DNA from: Streptomyces sp. BA2
GTDB lineage: Bacteria > Actinomycetota > Actinomycetes > Streptomycetales > Streptomycetaceae
Direction: 5' to 3'
NCBI RefSeq assembly: GCF_009769735.1
Contig: NZ_WSRO01000002.1
Location: 186,001-250,000, forward strand
DNA length: 64,000 nucleotides
In this document: one piece after another, positions 7,822-17,239 of the stretch
How the letters are laid out: every line of letters begins with the position of its first letter
Position numbering within the stretch: position 1 is the stretch's first letter
Position numbers and translations under genes: made by a program
Notes under the pieces: model-generated
Seen by the model: the letters and a program-made list of their open reading frames with translations, nothing else
The model's database searches: none
Told to the model about the DNA's origin: nothing

Positions 7822-8925
7822 TCAGGCTGGGCCTTGCGATGTTTCGGCGGCGGTGATGTGGACCTCGGTCGCGCCGAGGACGCGTCCGTTGGCCTGGACC
7901 TCGATGCGGTGCGGGCCGGGGTGGATCGTGCGGACCGAGAGGCACTCGAACCGGTGCCGGCGTGAGAAGCCGACCGCCTGGCCCGCGGGGAGGTCCCGGG
8001 CGGTCAGCTTGAACACCTTGCCCGCCTTGGGGCCGCGAACCCCTTGGTAGTGGACTATGTAGTCGATCGCCGCTCTCGTCGCGTCGGTGGCGTGCAGCGT
8101 GAAGGTGACGGTGGTCGCCTCCCCGATGGAGATGGTGGAGGGCGAGCAGGCGAGGTCCGTGATCTCGATCGGAGCATGGTGATCGAACCCCAGAACCGCG
8201 AGAGCCTCCGGGTGTCCTCGCTTGACGAGTGTCCGCAGGCCGTGGCGTACGACGAAATCGCCCTGTGTGCTGCCGCGCAACCATCGCCGGGCGGTGACGA
8301 GGACGAGGTCGGGGTGGTCCTTGCTGATGTCGTTGAGGTGGTTCGCCACGGAACGGCGCACGTAAAGGGACTCGTCGTTGACGAGAGGCTCCAGGAGCGC
8401 CAGCGCGGGAGCGGGGTCGGCGACGAACCGCGAGAGCTGCGATGCCCAGGGCAGCCGCGGGCGCGTGCCCTCCGAGACGAGCCGCCGAACGTGTTCGTCC
8501 GGGTCGGTGGTCCACGCCCTGAGCTGGTCCATCGTGACCTCGTAGTGGGCTTCGACGAAGGGGCGGATAGCGAACTCGGCGGTGTAGCGGGAGGTGAGCG
8601 CGGCCAGCAGCGGCAGCGCGACGTCGGGCCGGTCCAGCAGCGCCGAGGCGACGTAGGCGTTGACGGGCATGGAAGCCCACCCCGTGAGGCCCCCGCTGTC
8701 GAGGGCACCACGGATCACCCGGCCGGCTTCCTCGGGGGACGTCGGCATCGTCGCCGCGAGGGCACGGGCGATCCAGTCGATACGGGCCTTCAGCTCCAGG
8801 TCACCGATACCGGTGCCCGCGAGCTGCTCGAATGCCGTCCGGTCGAACGAGGCCGAGGCACCGGCGAGGTCATCCGCGAGACGCCCGATGAGCTCCGGCG
8901 ACAGTTCATCTTTGAAATCGGCCAT
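7822..8925 (-). CDS. alkC: AlkC-like DNA alkylation repair protein with C-terminal Ig-like domain
   Basis: A 367-residue protein of the AlkC branch of HEAT-like-repeat DNA glycosylases, which remove positively charged alkylated bases without flipping them out. Helical repeats fill about residues 1-250; the block DESLYVRRSVANHLNDISKDHP (near 180-205) is highly characteristic of this branch. From about 260 to the end lies an immunoglobulin-like domain (SPSTISIGEATTVTFTLHAT onward), known as an extension of AlkC but not of AlkD. The start MADFKDELSPE is the first ATG of the open frame. The gene stands alone between a resolvase fragment (8 bases past its stop) and an IS5 fragment (immediately upstream), so flanking recombination has stopped just short of it. 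The upstream IS fragment may have changed its promoter. Confidence 0.8.
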   Translation of the reverse strand: MADFKDELSPELIGRLADDLAGASASFDRTAFEQLAGTGIGDLELKARIDWIARALAATMPTSPEEAGRVIRGALDSGGLTGWASMPVNAYVASALLDRPDVALPLLAALTSRYTAEFAIRPFVEAHYEVTMDQLRAWTTDPDEHVRRLVSEGTRPRLPWASQLSRFVADPAPALALLEPLVNDESLYVRRSVANHLNDISKDHPDLVLVTARRWLRGSTQGDFVVRHGLRTLVKRGHPEALAVLGFDHHAPIEITDLACSPSTISIGEATTVTFTLHATDATRAAIDYIVHYQGVRGPKAGKVFKLTARDLPAGQAVGFSRRHRFECLSVRTIHPGPHRIEVQANGRVLGATEVHITAAETSQGPA

Positions 8926-8926
8926 C

Positions 8927-9058
8927 TCAACGCCCGCCCGCGGTCACGTCGAGGCCCCCGACCGCTCGCCCCGTACAGCACTCGGCCGGCGGGAGGAGGG
9001 GCTCGATGCGCTCCCACTGTTCGTTCGGGAGCGGTGTGAATCTCGACCTGGGCATCAT
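8927..9058 (-). pseudogene. IS5-like transposase N-terminal fragment
   Basis: A 43-codon frame beginning MMPRSRFTPLP and NEQWERIEPLLPP, the N-terminal segment of IS5-type transposases, then running into unrelated sequence and a stop next to the AlkC start. It is a different copy from the remnant at 42-458. Confidence 0.6.
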
Positions 9059-9543
9059 GATTTCGAGTCTGCCACGGACCACTGACACACGGCCGGTACC
9101 TCAGGCGCTCTGAGCTGCGACGACACCCCGCTTCGCGCAGCCAGCCTGCCATGCTGGACCAAGGATCGTTTCTGACAGTGGAGGCTGAGCGTCGCGGCCG
9201 AGCAGGGGGCGGCTCCGTTCTGCTGTGCGGCGTGGGGGTGTTGTAGTGTGTTCGAGTTCCTGCGCCAGGTTTCGGTGGCAGTGACTGGACCTCCTGTTCC
9301 TTCTGTTTCGATCTTGGGGTGACGTCTTATTAACCAGGCCATGTAGTCGTCCGTGTTCCCCGCGTGCTGTTGTGTCGCACGTTTCCGGGGGCGGACGTCG
9401 CGCTGGCCTGAGTTGCGTCACCCATCCCCGCAGTTTTCCTTCCCGGGTGCAGCTCTGCCGTCTGCCCCGGGTTCCGTGTTTCCCGGCCCCGGTGCGGCTG
9501 TCGGCAGGGCTCCCCCGATTCCTTTGGATCAGGAGTTCCCGTT
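9059..9543. other. Intergenic region upstream of the exporter; nothing recognised
   Basis: This 485-base stretch leads into the MFS exporter gene. It contains locally AT-richer DNA near 9320-9335 (TCTTATTAACC) that could belong to a promoter. I see no regulator gene, palindrome or convincing short gene. Confidence 0.35.
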
Positions 9544-11025
9544 TTGTCTTCCTCCGCGCTCGGCAACGAGCCGCAGCACACCACCACCCAGACCCCGACC
9601 CACCCATCACCGGGACCCTCGAAGATGGCCATGGGAACCTGGATCGCCCTCCTGGTGCTGCTGACCGCCGAGCTGATGAACATGCTCGACCAGTCGGTCG
9701 TCCTGACCGCCCTGCCCGCCATCCAGGAGTCGACCGGCGCCGGACCGGTCGCGGTGCAGTGGCTGACCACCGCCTATTCCCTGCCGGTCGCCGTCGGGCT
9801 GATCACCGGCGGACGGCTCGGTGACATCTACGGCCGGCGCAGGATCCTGCTCATCGGCACCGTCGTGTTCACTGCCGCCTCGCTGCTGTGCGGTCTGGCC
9901 ACCGGCCCGGGCGTGCTGATCGGCGCCCGCCTGCTCCAGGGCGTCGGCGTGGCCGTGATGATCCCGCAGGTCCTGGCGACCATGCACGTCACCTTCGAAG
10001 GCCAGAACCGCAGCAAGGCGTTCGGCCTGTACGGGGCCGTCCTGGCCATCGCCAACGTCCTGGGCCCGGTCCTGGGCGGCGTGCTCACCCAGGCCGACCT
10101 GTTCGGGCTGTCCTGGCGGCCGATCTTCCTGGTCAACGTGCCCGTCGGGCTGGCCGTACTCCTCCTGGGACGCAAGTTCATCCCCAAATCGACCGTCCGC
10201 AAGGCCGACCGGCTCGACCTGGTCGGCATGCTGCTGTCCGGCCTGGCCATCGTCCTGATCCTCTTCCCGCTCACCGAGGGCCACGCCCACGGATGGCCGC
10301 TGTGGTGCTTCGTCATGCTCGCCGCCGGCGTCCTTGTCCTCGGTGTCTTCCTGCGCCACCAGCTGCGCAGGCAGAGCAACGCCCCGCTGGTGGCCCTGTC
10401 CCTCTTCCGGGTCAGGCAGTTCTCCGGGGGCATGGCCGCGGACCTGCTGCACGGCCTGCTGTGCGGCCTGTTCTTCATGACCTGGACGCTGTACCTGCAG
10501 CGCGGACTGGGTATGAGTCCGTTCCACGCGGCCCTGGCCTTCGTGCTGCTCTCCGTGGGAGAACTGGGCGGCGCAACGGTCGCGGCGAAGACCGCCGGAC
10601 GTTTCGCCCGCCGTCTGCCGCAGGCCGGAGCCCTCATCGCGACCGCTGCGATGGTCACCTACGGGCTCCAGATCGGCAGCCACCAGGCCGAGCTGACCCT
10701 GCTGGCGATGACCGCTCCGGTGGTGCTGATCGGCTTCGGACTGGGCATGGTCTCCGGCCCGCTCGCCGATTTGTCGCTGGCCAGGGTCCCGCACGAGGAC
10801 GCCGGTTCGGCCTCGGGCTTGTTCAACACCGCCATCCACCTGGGCATCGCGCTGGGCACCGCGCTGACCGCCGTGGTGTTCTTCGCCATCACCGGCGGCT
10901 CTCCCGACGGGTCGGTCAACCGCGACGCGTTCGTCACCGTGCTGTGGTGGGTCGGCGGCCTCCTCGCCGTGATGTGGGCGCTGATGTTCTGCCTGCCCAA
11001 ACAGGCGGAATACCAGGCCGGCTGA
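9544..11025 (+). CDS. DHA2-type MFS multidrug exporter
   Basis: A 493-residue major facilitator protein, probably a proton-driven drug exporter of the 14-segment EmrB/QacA (DHA2) group. Many hydrophobic segments are visible. Motif A is GRLGDIYGRRRIL (near 95-110); the family block ARLLQGVGVAVMIPQVLA and a VLGPVLGGVL motif-C-like segment follow. The start is a TTG, preferred because AGGAG lies 8 bases upstream; an ATG 27 codons in would remove the Ser/Thr/Pro-rich cytoplasmic tail. A strong hairpin follows the stop by 12 bases, so it is monocistronic. No regulator is adjacent, unlike many such pumps. The substrate cannot be read from sequence. Confidence 0.88.
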   Translation: MSSSALGNEPQHTTTQTPTHPSPGPSKMAMGTWIALLVLLTAELMNMLDQSVVLTALPAIQESTGAGPVAVQWLTTAYSLPVAVGLITGGRLGDIYGRRRILLIGTVVFTAASLLCGLATGPGVLIGARLLQGVGVAVMIPQVLATMHVTFEGQNRSKAFGLYGAVLAIANVLGPVLGGVLTQADLFGLSWRPIFLVNVPVGLAVLLLGRKFIPKSTVRKADRLDLVGMLLSGLAIVLILFPLTEGHAHGWPLWCFVMLAAGVLVLGVFLRHQLRRQSNAPLVALSLFRVRQFSGGMAADLLHGLLCGLFFMTWTLYLQRGLGMSPFHAALAFVLLSVGELGGATVAAKTAGRFARRLPQAGALIATAAMVTYGLQIGSHQAELTLLAMTAPVVLIGFGLGMVSGPLADLSLARVPHEDAGSASGLFNTAIHLGIALGTALTAVVFFAITGGSPDGSVNRDAFVTVLWWVGGLLAVMWALMFCLPKQAEYQAG

Positions 11026-11037
11026 GCAACTTCCCAC

Positions 11038-11070
11038 GGCGGCGGTGCCCGCACCCCGGGCACCGCCGCC
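11038..11070 (+). terminator. Factor-independent type hairpin after the MFS gene
   Basis: Arms GGCGGCGGTGCCCG (11038-11051) and its exact complement (11057-11070) enclose a 5-base loop, 12 bases past the stop codon. There is no T tract, as is common in high-GC bacteria. Confidence 0.8.
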
Positions 11071-11234
11071 CCCTCCTATTCCAGGGTCTGTACGTCGCGC
11101 CTCCCGCCGACTACCGGTCAGGTGCGTGTGGCCACATAGGCGTTCCAGTCGCGGGCTGCTCGGCGGGTTGGCTTTATTCATGAGTAGTAGATCTGGCTCA
11201 ACTCCTGGGCTCTGTCACTGATTTGGGAGCGTGA

Positions 11235-12108
11235 TCACGGCGATAGCAGTATGCGGCGCCGCAGCAGGTCGAAGTTGACCCGGCCATACATTTGCCTTTT
11301 CAGCAGCTCGATCCTGGTGACGTTGCCCTCGGCCGCTCCTGATGTAGGTGGTGGTGAGTGCCGCCAGGACGGCTGCTCGGTCGCGGCGCATACCGCTGGC
11401 CAGGGTGCGGAGTTCTCGTTGTCCTCTAGGCGGACGTCGGCGAGCCAGACCTCGAGGACCAGGTGCTCGTTGCGCCGTTCGCGCAGAATCAGGGCCAGGC
11501 GGCGGGCGTACTCGGTGGTCGTGGCCAGTGCAGGACTGCGATCACACAGGTCATCAAGACACTTGCGCTCGGTCCCCGTGAGCTGTTCGGGCCTGCGCAT
11601 GATCCAGCCGGTGACGCGACGGACAGTCATATAGGACAGCGGGGCGTCCGGCGGGATCGCTCCGGTGCGGTAGGGCCGCACGTAGCGGCGGACGGTGTTG
11701 ACGTCACGGCGTTAGCCCAGTTACTGGATCTCCCGGGCCAGGGCGGCGGACAGCCGCGCCGAGGAGCTCCTCGACATCTGCAGCCCCGGCGAAGCGGAGG
11801 ACGGTGCCGCGGCTGAGGTGAAGTTCACGGCCGATGGCACGCAGGCTGTCGCCGCGCTCGATCCGCTCGTGGATCTGCTGGTAGCGCTCGCGGGTCCGTG
11901 ACACCAGCGGGCGCGGTCGGCCGTGGATGTCGAGCTCATCGGCGGACGCCTGGTCCGCAGGTGGGGCAATGGCTGACAACGCCAGGATTTCACGCAGATC
12001 AGCTCGGTGTCGGCCGACGATGCGCTCCACGGTCTCGGCCAGGTTGTGGAGCAGGTGCCAAAGGTCGGCCACTTGCCTGGTCTGCGGCCCGGCGGACGCG
12101 AAGGCCAT
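11235..12108 (-). mobile_element. ISL3-family transposase remnant, frameshifted and 5'-truncated
   Basis: Two frames give the middle and the end of an ISL3-family transposase. The part at 11704-12108 has the QVADLWHLLHNLAETVE block; the part at 11235-11681 ends with SGAAEGNVTRIELLKRQMYG and NFDLLRRRILLSP, the family's C-terminal signature. They lie in different frames, so there is at least one frameshift near 11690. The N-terminal half is missing. The 5' boundary abuts the end of the glycosyltransferase gene, so the truncation may have touched that gene's 3' end. Confidence 0.85.
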
Positions 12109-12112
12109 TTCG

Positions 12113-13363
12113 TCAGGAGTTGCAGGAAGGAGTCTGGTACTCAGGACTCAAGAGCGAGCTCAAGACGGTTGCCGCTCCGTCTTCGCTGCCGATGATCTTT
12201 GAGAGCTCGGCACACCGGTCACGGTACTGCCGGTCATGCAGTGTTGTGTGCAGGGCGTCGGCCAGCTCCCGTGCCGTCAGCCGGCGTGCGGCGAGGAAGG
12301 TGGGGGCCAGGCCCAGGGCCGTCATGCGGCGGGCCCAGAAGGGCTGGTCGAGGGAGAGGGGCACAGGCACGGTGGGGACCCCGGCCTTCAGGCCGGCACC
12401 CACAGTCCCGGGACCGGCGTGGTGCACCAGGGCGGTCATGCGGGGGAAGAGCCAGTCGTGAGGGCACTCGCCGATCGTCAGGACGTCATCCGCGGAGACA
12501 TCGAGGCCCTGCCAGCCGGCCTGTACCACCGCTCGTACGCCAAGCCTGCGGACGACCTCCTTGATGGTGGTGCCCAGACGCTCCGCGTCGCCCGGAGAGA
12601 CACTGCCGAACCCGAAGTACACGGGAGCGGGCCCCGCGGCGAGGAAATCAACCAGGCGCTCGTCGGGGCGCCAGCCAGGGTCCCGGGCCGGCCACCAGTA
12701 CCCCACGCACGCGTGACCGTCGGACAGAGGGAAATCTTTCGGCAACAGGGCGCCGCTGTACCCGTGCAGGACACGTTGACCGCGCAGGACGTCGCCGAGA
12801 GCGCCGGCCTTTCTCCGCCGCGTCCCCAGTTCCTGGTTGATCCAGGAAAGAGCCGGAGCGTACAAGGGGCTCATGGCCGCTCGCGCCAGGGTTTCGGCGA
12901 GCCGGTAGCCGTGGCGGGACATCACAGGGGGTGCACTCAGCCGGGGCAGGAGCATCCCTGGTGCGGCCGTGTAGATCCCGACGCAGGGCAGGCCCGTTCG
13001 CTCGGCGATCACGGCACACAAGGGATGGGCCAGAGGATGGGCGAGGATCACGTCCGTGCCCTGCCCGACCGCGTCGAGAACGCCGCGGGCGATCACTTGA
13101 GCAATGTCCTGGGCATTGCTCACCCTGCGCCGGATCCGGCTGGGGCTCTGCCATCGGTCGAACCGGTCCGCGGCCAGCGCGGACTCTTCCTGCCGGGCCA
13201 GGGGAAGGACATGCACAGGTATGTCGTGGAGGCGGAACCTGGGTGCGTGGCGCTCCGAAGTGGCGACCACCACCTCCTGCCCCGCGGCCCTCAGCCGCAC
13301 CCCCAGCCCCACGTACGGGGCCACGTCCCCCGTCGAGCCCCACGTCACCAGCAGCATCCGCAT
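12113..13363 (-). CDS. GT1-type glycosyltransferase (UDP/dTDP-sugar dependent)
   Basis: A 416-residue enzyme of the MGT/UGT type, transferring a sugar from a nucleotide donor to a lipid or small hydrophobic acceptor. The N-terminal acceptor domain opens with MRMLLVTWGSTGDVAPYVGL. The C-terminal donor-binding signature is HHAGPGTVGAGLKAGVPTVP followed by LDQPFWARR (near 330-370). The start at 13363 is chosen because the conserved first strand begins there; a longer frame runs to 13447. It is divergent from an alpha/beta hydrolase gene, leaving about 140 bases for both promoters. The layout recalls RhlB of rhamnolipid synthesis. The last residues (SPEYQTPSCNS) abut an ISL3 remnant and may not be original. 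Confidence 0.82.
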   Translation of the reverse strand: MRMLLVTWGSTGDVAPYVGLGVRLRAAGQEVVVATSERHAPRFRLHDIPVHVLPLARQEESALAADRFDRWQSPSRIRRRVSNAQDIAQVIARGVLDAVGQGTDVILAHPLAHPLCAVIAERTGLPCVGIYTAAPGMLLPRLSAPPVMSRHGYRLAETLARAAMSPLYAPALSWINQELGTRRRKAGALGDVLRGQRVLHGYSGALLPKDFPLSDGHACVGYWWPARDPGWRPDERLVDFLAAGPAPVYFGFGSVSPGDAERLGTTIKEVVRRLGVRAVVQAGWQGLDVSADDVLTIGECPHDWLFPRMTALVHHAGPGTVGAGLKAGVPTVPVPLSLDQPFWARRMTALGLAPTFLAARRLTARELADALHTTLHDRQYRDRCAELSKIIGSEDGAATVLSSLLSPEYQTPSCNS

Positions 13364-13505
13364 GCCGCCGAGTATGAACAGATCGACCGGCACGCACGGC
13401 ACGGAACGTCTCCCCGCACCCAAGGGAGCACGGCGTGACACTCGCACGGATGAACCCGCCGGGAAACACCCTCATCGGCCAACCGGCCGCTGCTATAGAG
13501 ACGGG

Positions 13506-14414
13506 ATGTCTCAGAGCACCTGCATTCAAGCGACGGATCACGAGCTGGACTACCGCGGATTCCGCTTCGTGGCCCGCACAGCCACTGCGGGTAACGCGGC
13601 CACCGAGCCCCTCGTCGTCCTCGGCGGTTCCTCGCAAGACCGCCTCTCCTGGACGCGGTACGAGCGGCTGATCCTGTCGCACACCAGCATGCTGACCCTG
13701 GAACTGCCCGGCTACGGGGACGCCGACCCCCTCCCCGTCGAGCACGGCATGGACTTCCTCGCCGACACCGTCCGCCATGCCGTCGACACACTCTCGCTCG
13801 GACCGGTCAATGTGTTCGGAGCCTGCTTCGGAGCCTCCGTCGCCCTGCGGTACGCACAACGGCACCCGCACCGGATCGCGCGTCTGATGCTGGGAGGAAC
13901 CGCCGTGGAGATCTCCCCCGAGTACACCGCCTCCGCCAAACGCTGGCGCCGCATGGTGGACGAGGGCCTGCTCGACGACTTGGCCCGGGACATGGTCGAG
14001 CAGTTCATGGCCCCGCCCGACCACGGACTGGTGCGGCGACGGGCTGCTGTAGCACGCCTCATGGGGCAGAGGTTCGCCCAGCTCACCGAGCGCGAACTCG
14101 CCATGGACATCACCCATCACGAGCGTCTCCTGTCACACCCGTGGAGCCTGCCCGAGCCGGCCGTCACCCTTCCCGTCCTCGTGTTCACCGGCGAACACGA
14201 CACCATCACCCCACCTCCCGTAGGGCGGCGGGTCGCACAGGGGCTCCGGGCGCGGTTCACCACGATCAAGGAGGCCGACCACCTGGTCCAGATCGAACGC
14301 GATACCGACCTGGCTGACCTGATGGCCCGCTTCTTCACCGATCAGCCGCTCGAGGCGCTCTCCTACCTCAACCCCGTCGAGCGCTTCCCACAACCCGTCA
14401 GTGGCTCTCGCTGA
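13506..14414 (+). CDS. Alpha/beta hydrolase-fold protein with a Cys nucleophile, RhlA-like
   Basis: A 302-residue alpha/beta-hydrolase. The oxyanion block is VVLGGSSQDRLSW (near 37-49). The nucleophile elbow reads GACFG, so Cys107 replaces the usual Ser; Asp232 (GEHDTITPPP) and His259 (EADHLVQIE) complete a triad. A helical lid lies between about 140 and 215. A Cys at the nucleophile position is known in dienelactone hydrolases and some acyltransferase-like members. The gene faces a glycosyltransferase gene on the other strand, as a lipid-forming RhlA partner might. The ATG at 13506 follows an AGAGACGGG stretch. Its substrate and whether it hydrolyses or transfers acyl groups are unknown. Confidence 0.7.
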   Translation: MSQSTCIQATDHELDYRGFRFVARTATAGNAATEPLVVLGGSSQDRLSWTRYERLILSHTSMLTLELPGYGDADPLPVEHGMDFLADTVRHAVDTLSLGPVNVFGACFGASVALRYAQRHPHRIARLMLGGTAVEISPEYTASAKRWRRMVDEGLLDDLARDMVEQFMAPPDHGLVRRRAAVARLMGQRFAQLTERELAMDITHHERLLSHPWSLPEPAVTLPVLVFTGEHDTITPPPVGRRVAQGLRARFTTIKEADHLVQIERDTDLADLMARFFTDQPLEALSYLNPVERFPQPVSGSR

Positions 14415-14723
14415 TCTGCGGTGAAGTCATACGCTCACCCTGGGCAACGGCGGCTCGATCGCTGCCCACAACGCGTCATCGACTTCCCACGGCTTCGGCC
14501 GGGCCACCCCGCCCCCCAGGCCAGCGCTCCCGGAGTGATCCAAACACCTCGAAGATCATTTCGTGAGGAGTTCGGTGACCACCGTTGCCCGGCGGCACCG
14601 CTTACGCAGCGGCTGCGGGAGCCGTGGCCGGGAGAGACGATGGTGGTCACGGTGTCGCCTGCCGAAGGAATGTGGACTTGGTGCTGCTGTCACCGTGCCG
14701 ACGGGTGGGAGGAGCGGCTGGCC
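14415..14723. other. Intergenic spacer; nothing recognised
   Basis: An open frame joins this stretch to the phosphatase gene downstream, but the residues it would encode show no domain and the good ribosome site lies just before 14724. I see no hairpin or other gene. Confidence 0.4.
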
Positions 14724-16802
14724 ATGGACAAGGACGGGCTTCAGGCCGATCTTGGACCCGCAGGGAGTGCGGAGCTGAGAGGCTCACCACGGGGCGGGCT
14801 GCTGGACATGCTGGGTGTGGCGGCGATCGTGCTGGATGCGGATGGGCGCATCGTGTTCTGGAGTCCGCAGGCTGAGACATTGACGGGCTACAGCGCCGGG
14901 GAGGCGCTCGGTCGGTATGCCGCTCAGCTTCTGGTGGCGGACGAGCACGTCGATCTTGTGCTCCGGTTGTTCGCCGAGGTGATGGGCGGCGAGGGGAGCT
15001 GGGCGGGCACCTTTCCAGTGCGGCACAAGGACGGCCGGACGCGGCTGCTGGAGTTCCGCAATATGCGGCTGGAGGACGATCTCGGCGATCTGTATGCGCT
15101 GGGTCTTGCCACGGACCAGGCTGTCCTGCGGCGTGTGGAACGGGATCTGGCGCTGTCGGTACGGCTGGTGGACCAGTCGCCGATCGGGCTGGCCGTCATG
15201 GACACCGATCTGCGGTATGTGATGGTCAACCCGGCGCTCGAGCGGATCAACGGCCTGTCCGCTGACGAGCACCTGGGGCGGCGCGTCGGGCACGTGCTGC
15301 CCTTCCTGGACGCCGACAGCATCGAGTCCGCGATGCGCCAGGTCCTGGTCACCGGAACGCCGCTGCTCGATCAGGAAACCGTCGCCCGCACCCCTGCCGA
15401 CCCGGACACCGAGCACGCCTGGTCGGTGTCCTTCTACCGCCTGGAGGACCCTGGCGGAAAGGTACTCGGGGTGGCGACCTCAATCGTGGATGTCACCGAC
15501 CGGCACCGGGCCGACATGGACGCGGACCGGGCCCGGCACCGGCTCGCCGTTGTCGCCGACGCTTCCGTACGCATCGGAACCACCCTGGACCTGGAACAGA
15601 CCGCCCGTGAGCTGGCCGATGTCGCCGTGCCCGAACTCGCCGACATAGCCGCCGTGGATATCCTCGACTCCGCTCTGTCCGGCCACCGCGCCCCTGCCTC
15701 CGCCAACGGACCGGCGGTGTTCAGAGCCCTGGCGGTCGCTACCGCCTACCCCACCGACGCCGCCGCGGCAGCTGACCCTCCGGGCCAGGTGGCCCGCTAC
15801 GACGCCGATCGCCTGGTGACCCGATGTGTGAACACCAGCCAGCTGGTCATGGTGCCCCACGCGGACGAGGCAGACCTGTCTCTCATCGCCCGCGACCCCA
15901 GGGCCGCGGCTCTGCTGGCCAAGGCAGGGGTCCACTCCTACCTGGCCGCCCCCTTGATCGCCCGCGGCGAAGTCCTCGGCGCCCTGGATCTCGTACGGGC
16001 CCGTAACCCTCTGGCCTTCACCGATGACGACGCCACCCTGGCCGGTGAACTGGCCGCCCGCGCCGCCGTGTGCATCGACAACGCCCGCTGGTACCAGCAA
16101 CAGCGCGACACCGCACTCACCCTCCAGCGAAGCCTCCTGCCCCAACCACCGCCGCACCTGTTCGGCCTCGAGGTCGCCTCCCGCTACCAGCCCGCCAGCG
16201 CGGCCATCGAAGTCGGCGGCGACTGGTACGACATCCTCCCTCTCACTGAGAACCGGACCGCGCTCGTCGTCGGCGACGTCATGGGCAGCGGCATCAACGC
16301 CGCCACCACCATGGGACGGCTGCGCACCGCCACCCAGACACTCGCCGGGCTGAACCTGGCGCCCGCAGAGGTACTGCGCAACCTGGACCGGATCACCGCT
16401 TCCCTGGACCCCTACATCGCCACCTGCACCTACGCGCTCTACGACCCCCACCACGCTCAGTGCCACATCTCCACCGCCGGACACCTGCCCCCCATCCGCA
16501 TGCGGCCCGGACACCCGCCCGAACTCCTCGACCTCCCCACCGGCGCCCCGCTGGGGGTCGGCGGCGTGCCCTTCCGTACCACCGCCGTCGACCTCGACCC
16601 CGGCGACCAGCTCCTGCTCTACACCGACGGTCTGGTCGAGACCCGCGATGAGGACATCGACTCTCGCCTGGGCGTCCTCCTCGCCCTCCTCGAAGGCCCT
16701 CACCGCGACCTCGAATACACCTGCGACCACCTGCTGGCCGCACTGCGACAGCCCGGCGACCACGACGACGTCGCTCTCCTCATCGCCCGCGTCCGCCGCT
16801 GA
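14724..16802 (+). CDS. PAS-PAS-GAF-SpoIIE serine/threonine phosphatase
   Basis: A 692-residue PP2C-type phosphatase with sensors. Two PAS domains cover about residues 28-135 (IVFWSPQAETLTGYSAGEALG) and 145-260; a GAF domain covers about 280-450; the SpoIIE/RsbU domain runs from about 470 to the end, with GGDWYDILPL, VGDVMGSGINAA, STAGHLPPI and YTDGLVETRD contributing metal ligands. Such enzymes dephosphorylate STAS anti-anti-sigma factors. ATG 14724 is chosen because GGAGGAG lies about 9 bases upstream and the reading before it has no domain similarity. No RsbW-type kinase domain is present, unlike many Streptomyces relatives. The STAS protein at 1638-2075 is a conceivable but unproven substrate. 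Confidence 0.85.
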   Translation: MDKDGLQADLGPAGSAELRGSPRGGLLDMLGVAAIVLDADGRIVFWSPQAETLTGYSAGEALGRYAAQLLVADEHVDLVLRLFAEVMGGEGSWAGTFPVRHKDGRTRLLEFRNMRLEDDLGDLYALGLATDQAVLRRVERDLALSVRLVDQSPIGLAVMDTDLRYVMVNPALERINGLSADEHLGRRVGHVLPFLDADSIESAMRQVLVTGTPLLDQETVARTPADPDTEHAWSVSFYRLEDPGGKVLGVATSIVDVTDRHRADMDADRARHRLAVVADASVRIGTTLDLEQTARELADVAVPELADIAAVDILDSALSGHRAPASANGPAVFRALAVATAYPTDAAAAADPPGQVARYDADRLVTRCVNTSQLVMVPHADEADLSLIARDPRAAALLAKAGVHSYLAAPLIARGEVLGALDLVRARNPLAFTDDDATLAGELAARAAVCIDNARWYQQQRDTALTLQRSLLPQPPPHLFGLEVASRYQPASAAIEVGGDWYDILPLTENRTALVVGDVMGSGINAATTMGRLRTATQTLAGLNLAPAEVLRNLDRITASLDPYIATCTYALYDPHHAQCHISTAGHLPPIRMRPGHPPELLDLPTGAPLGVGGVPFRTTAVDLDPGDQLLLYTDGLVETRDEDIDSRLGVLLALLEGPHRDLEYTCDHLLAALRQPGDHDDVALLIARVRR

Positions 16803-17239
16803 CCCTCCCCGTGGGCAGCCCCGGCGATCCGGGCGCCCAGGGAGGGGTCGTTGTTGCGCTGCCGGAACGCCATGTCCAGCTCGATGACCACGACAGCCCA
16901 GCATCTTCTTGCACGAAGGCAAGCGGCGCGTTCAGGGGACGGGATTCCTCATCGGCAGAGGCACCGCCACCGGCCAGCCCCACTGCGGCAACCAACTCCG
17001 TTGCCAGAGGCAGGACTTAGCCTTACGACATGACCCACAAGGTGCCGCCGACCAGCAGGGTGGCCACGGTAAGCAGCAGGACGAGGAGTAGAACGGTGAG
17101 GGTCATGCCCGAGCCGCCATCCGGTCCGGTTCTCCCGCCCCATGCATGGCGCGCCTCGTTCTTGCCCGGCGACCAAGCAGCGGACTTTCGCCGAGCCCGC
17201 CACGCCGGCTCCATACCGGAGCCGGACCGCGTCACGCCG
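16803..17239. other. Convergent intergenic region
   Basis: The 437 bases lie between the convergent phosphatase and GH62 genes. Apart from the tiny hydrophobic frame listed separately I see no gene or clear terminator hairpin. Confidence 0.4.
17023..17106 (-). CDS. Possible 27-residue single-span membrane peptide
   Basis: The frame starts at an ATG at 17106 and encodes MTLTVLLLVLLLTV followed by ATLLVGGTLWVMS, almost entirely one hydrophobic segment. Very short membrane proteins are common in Streptomyces. No good ribosome site is seen, so this may be chance. Confidence 0.25.
   Translation of the reverse strand: MTLTVLLLVLLLTVATLLVGGTLWVMS

Noticed and set aside
9607..11181. A 524-codon minus-strand frame
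   Set aside because: It is antisense to the MFS exporter and rich in Gly, Gln, Asp and His with no fold.
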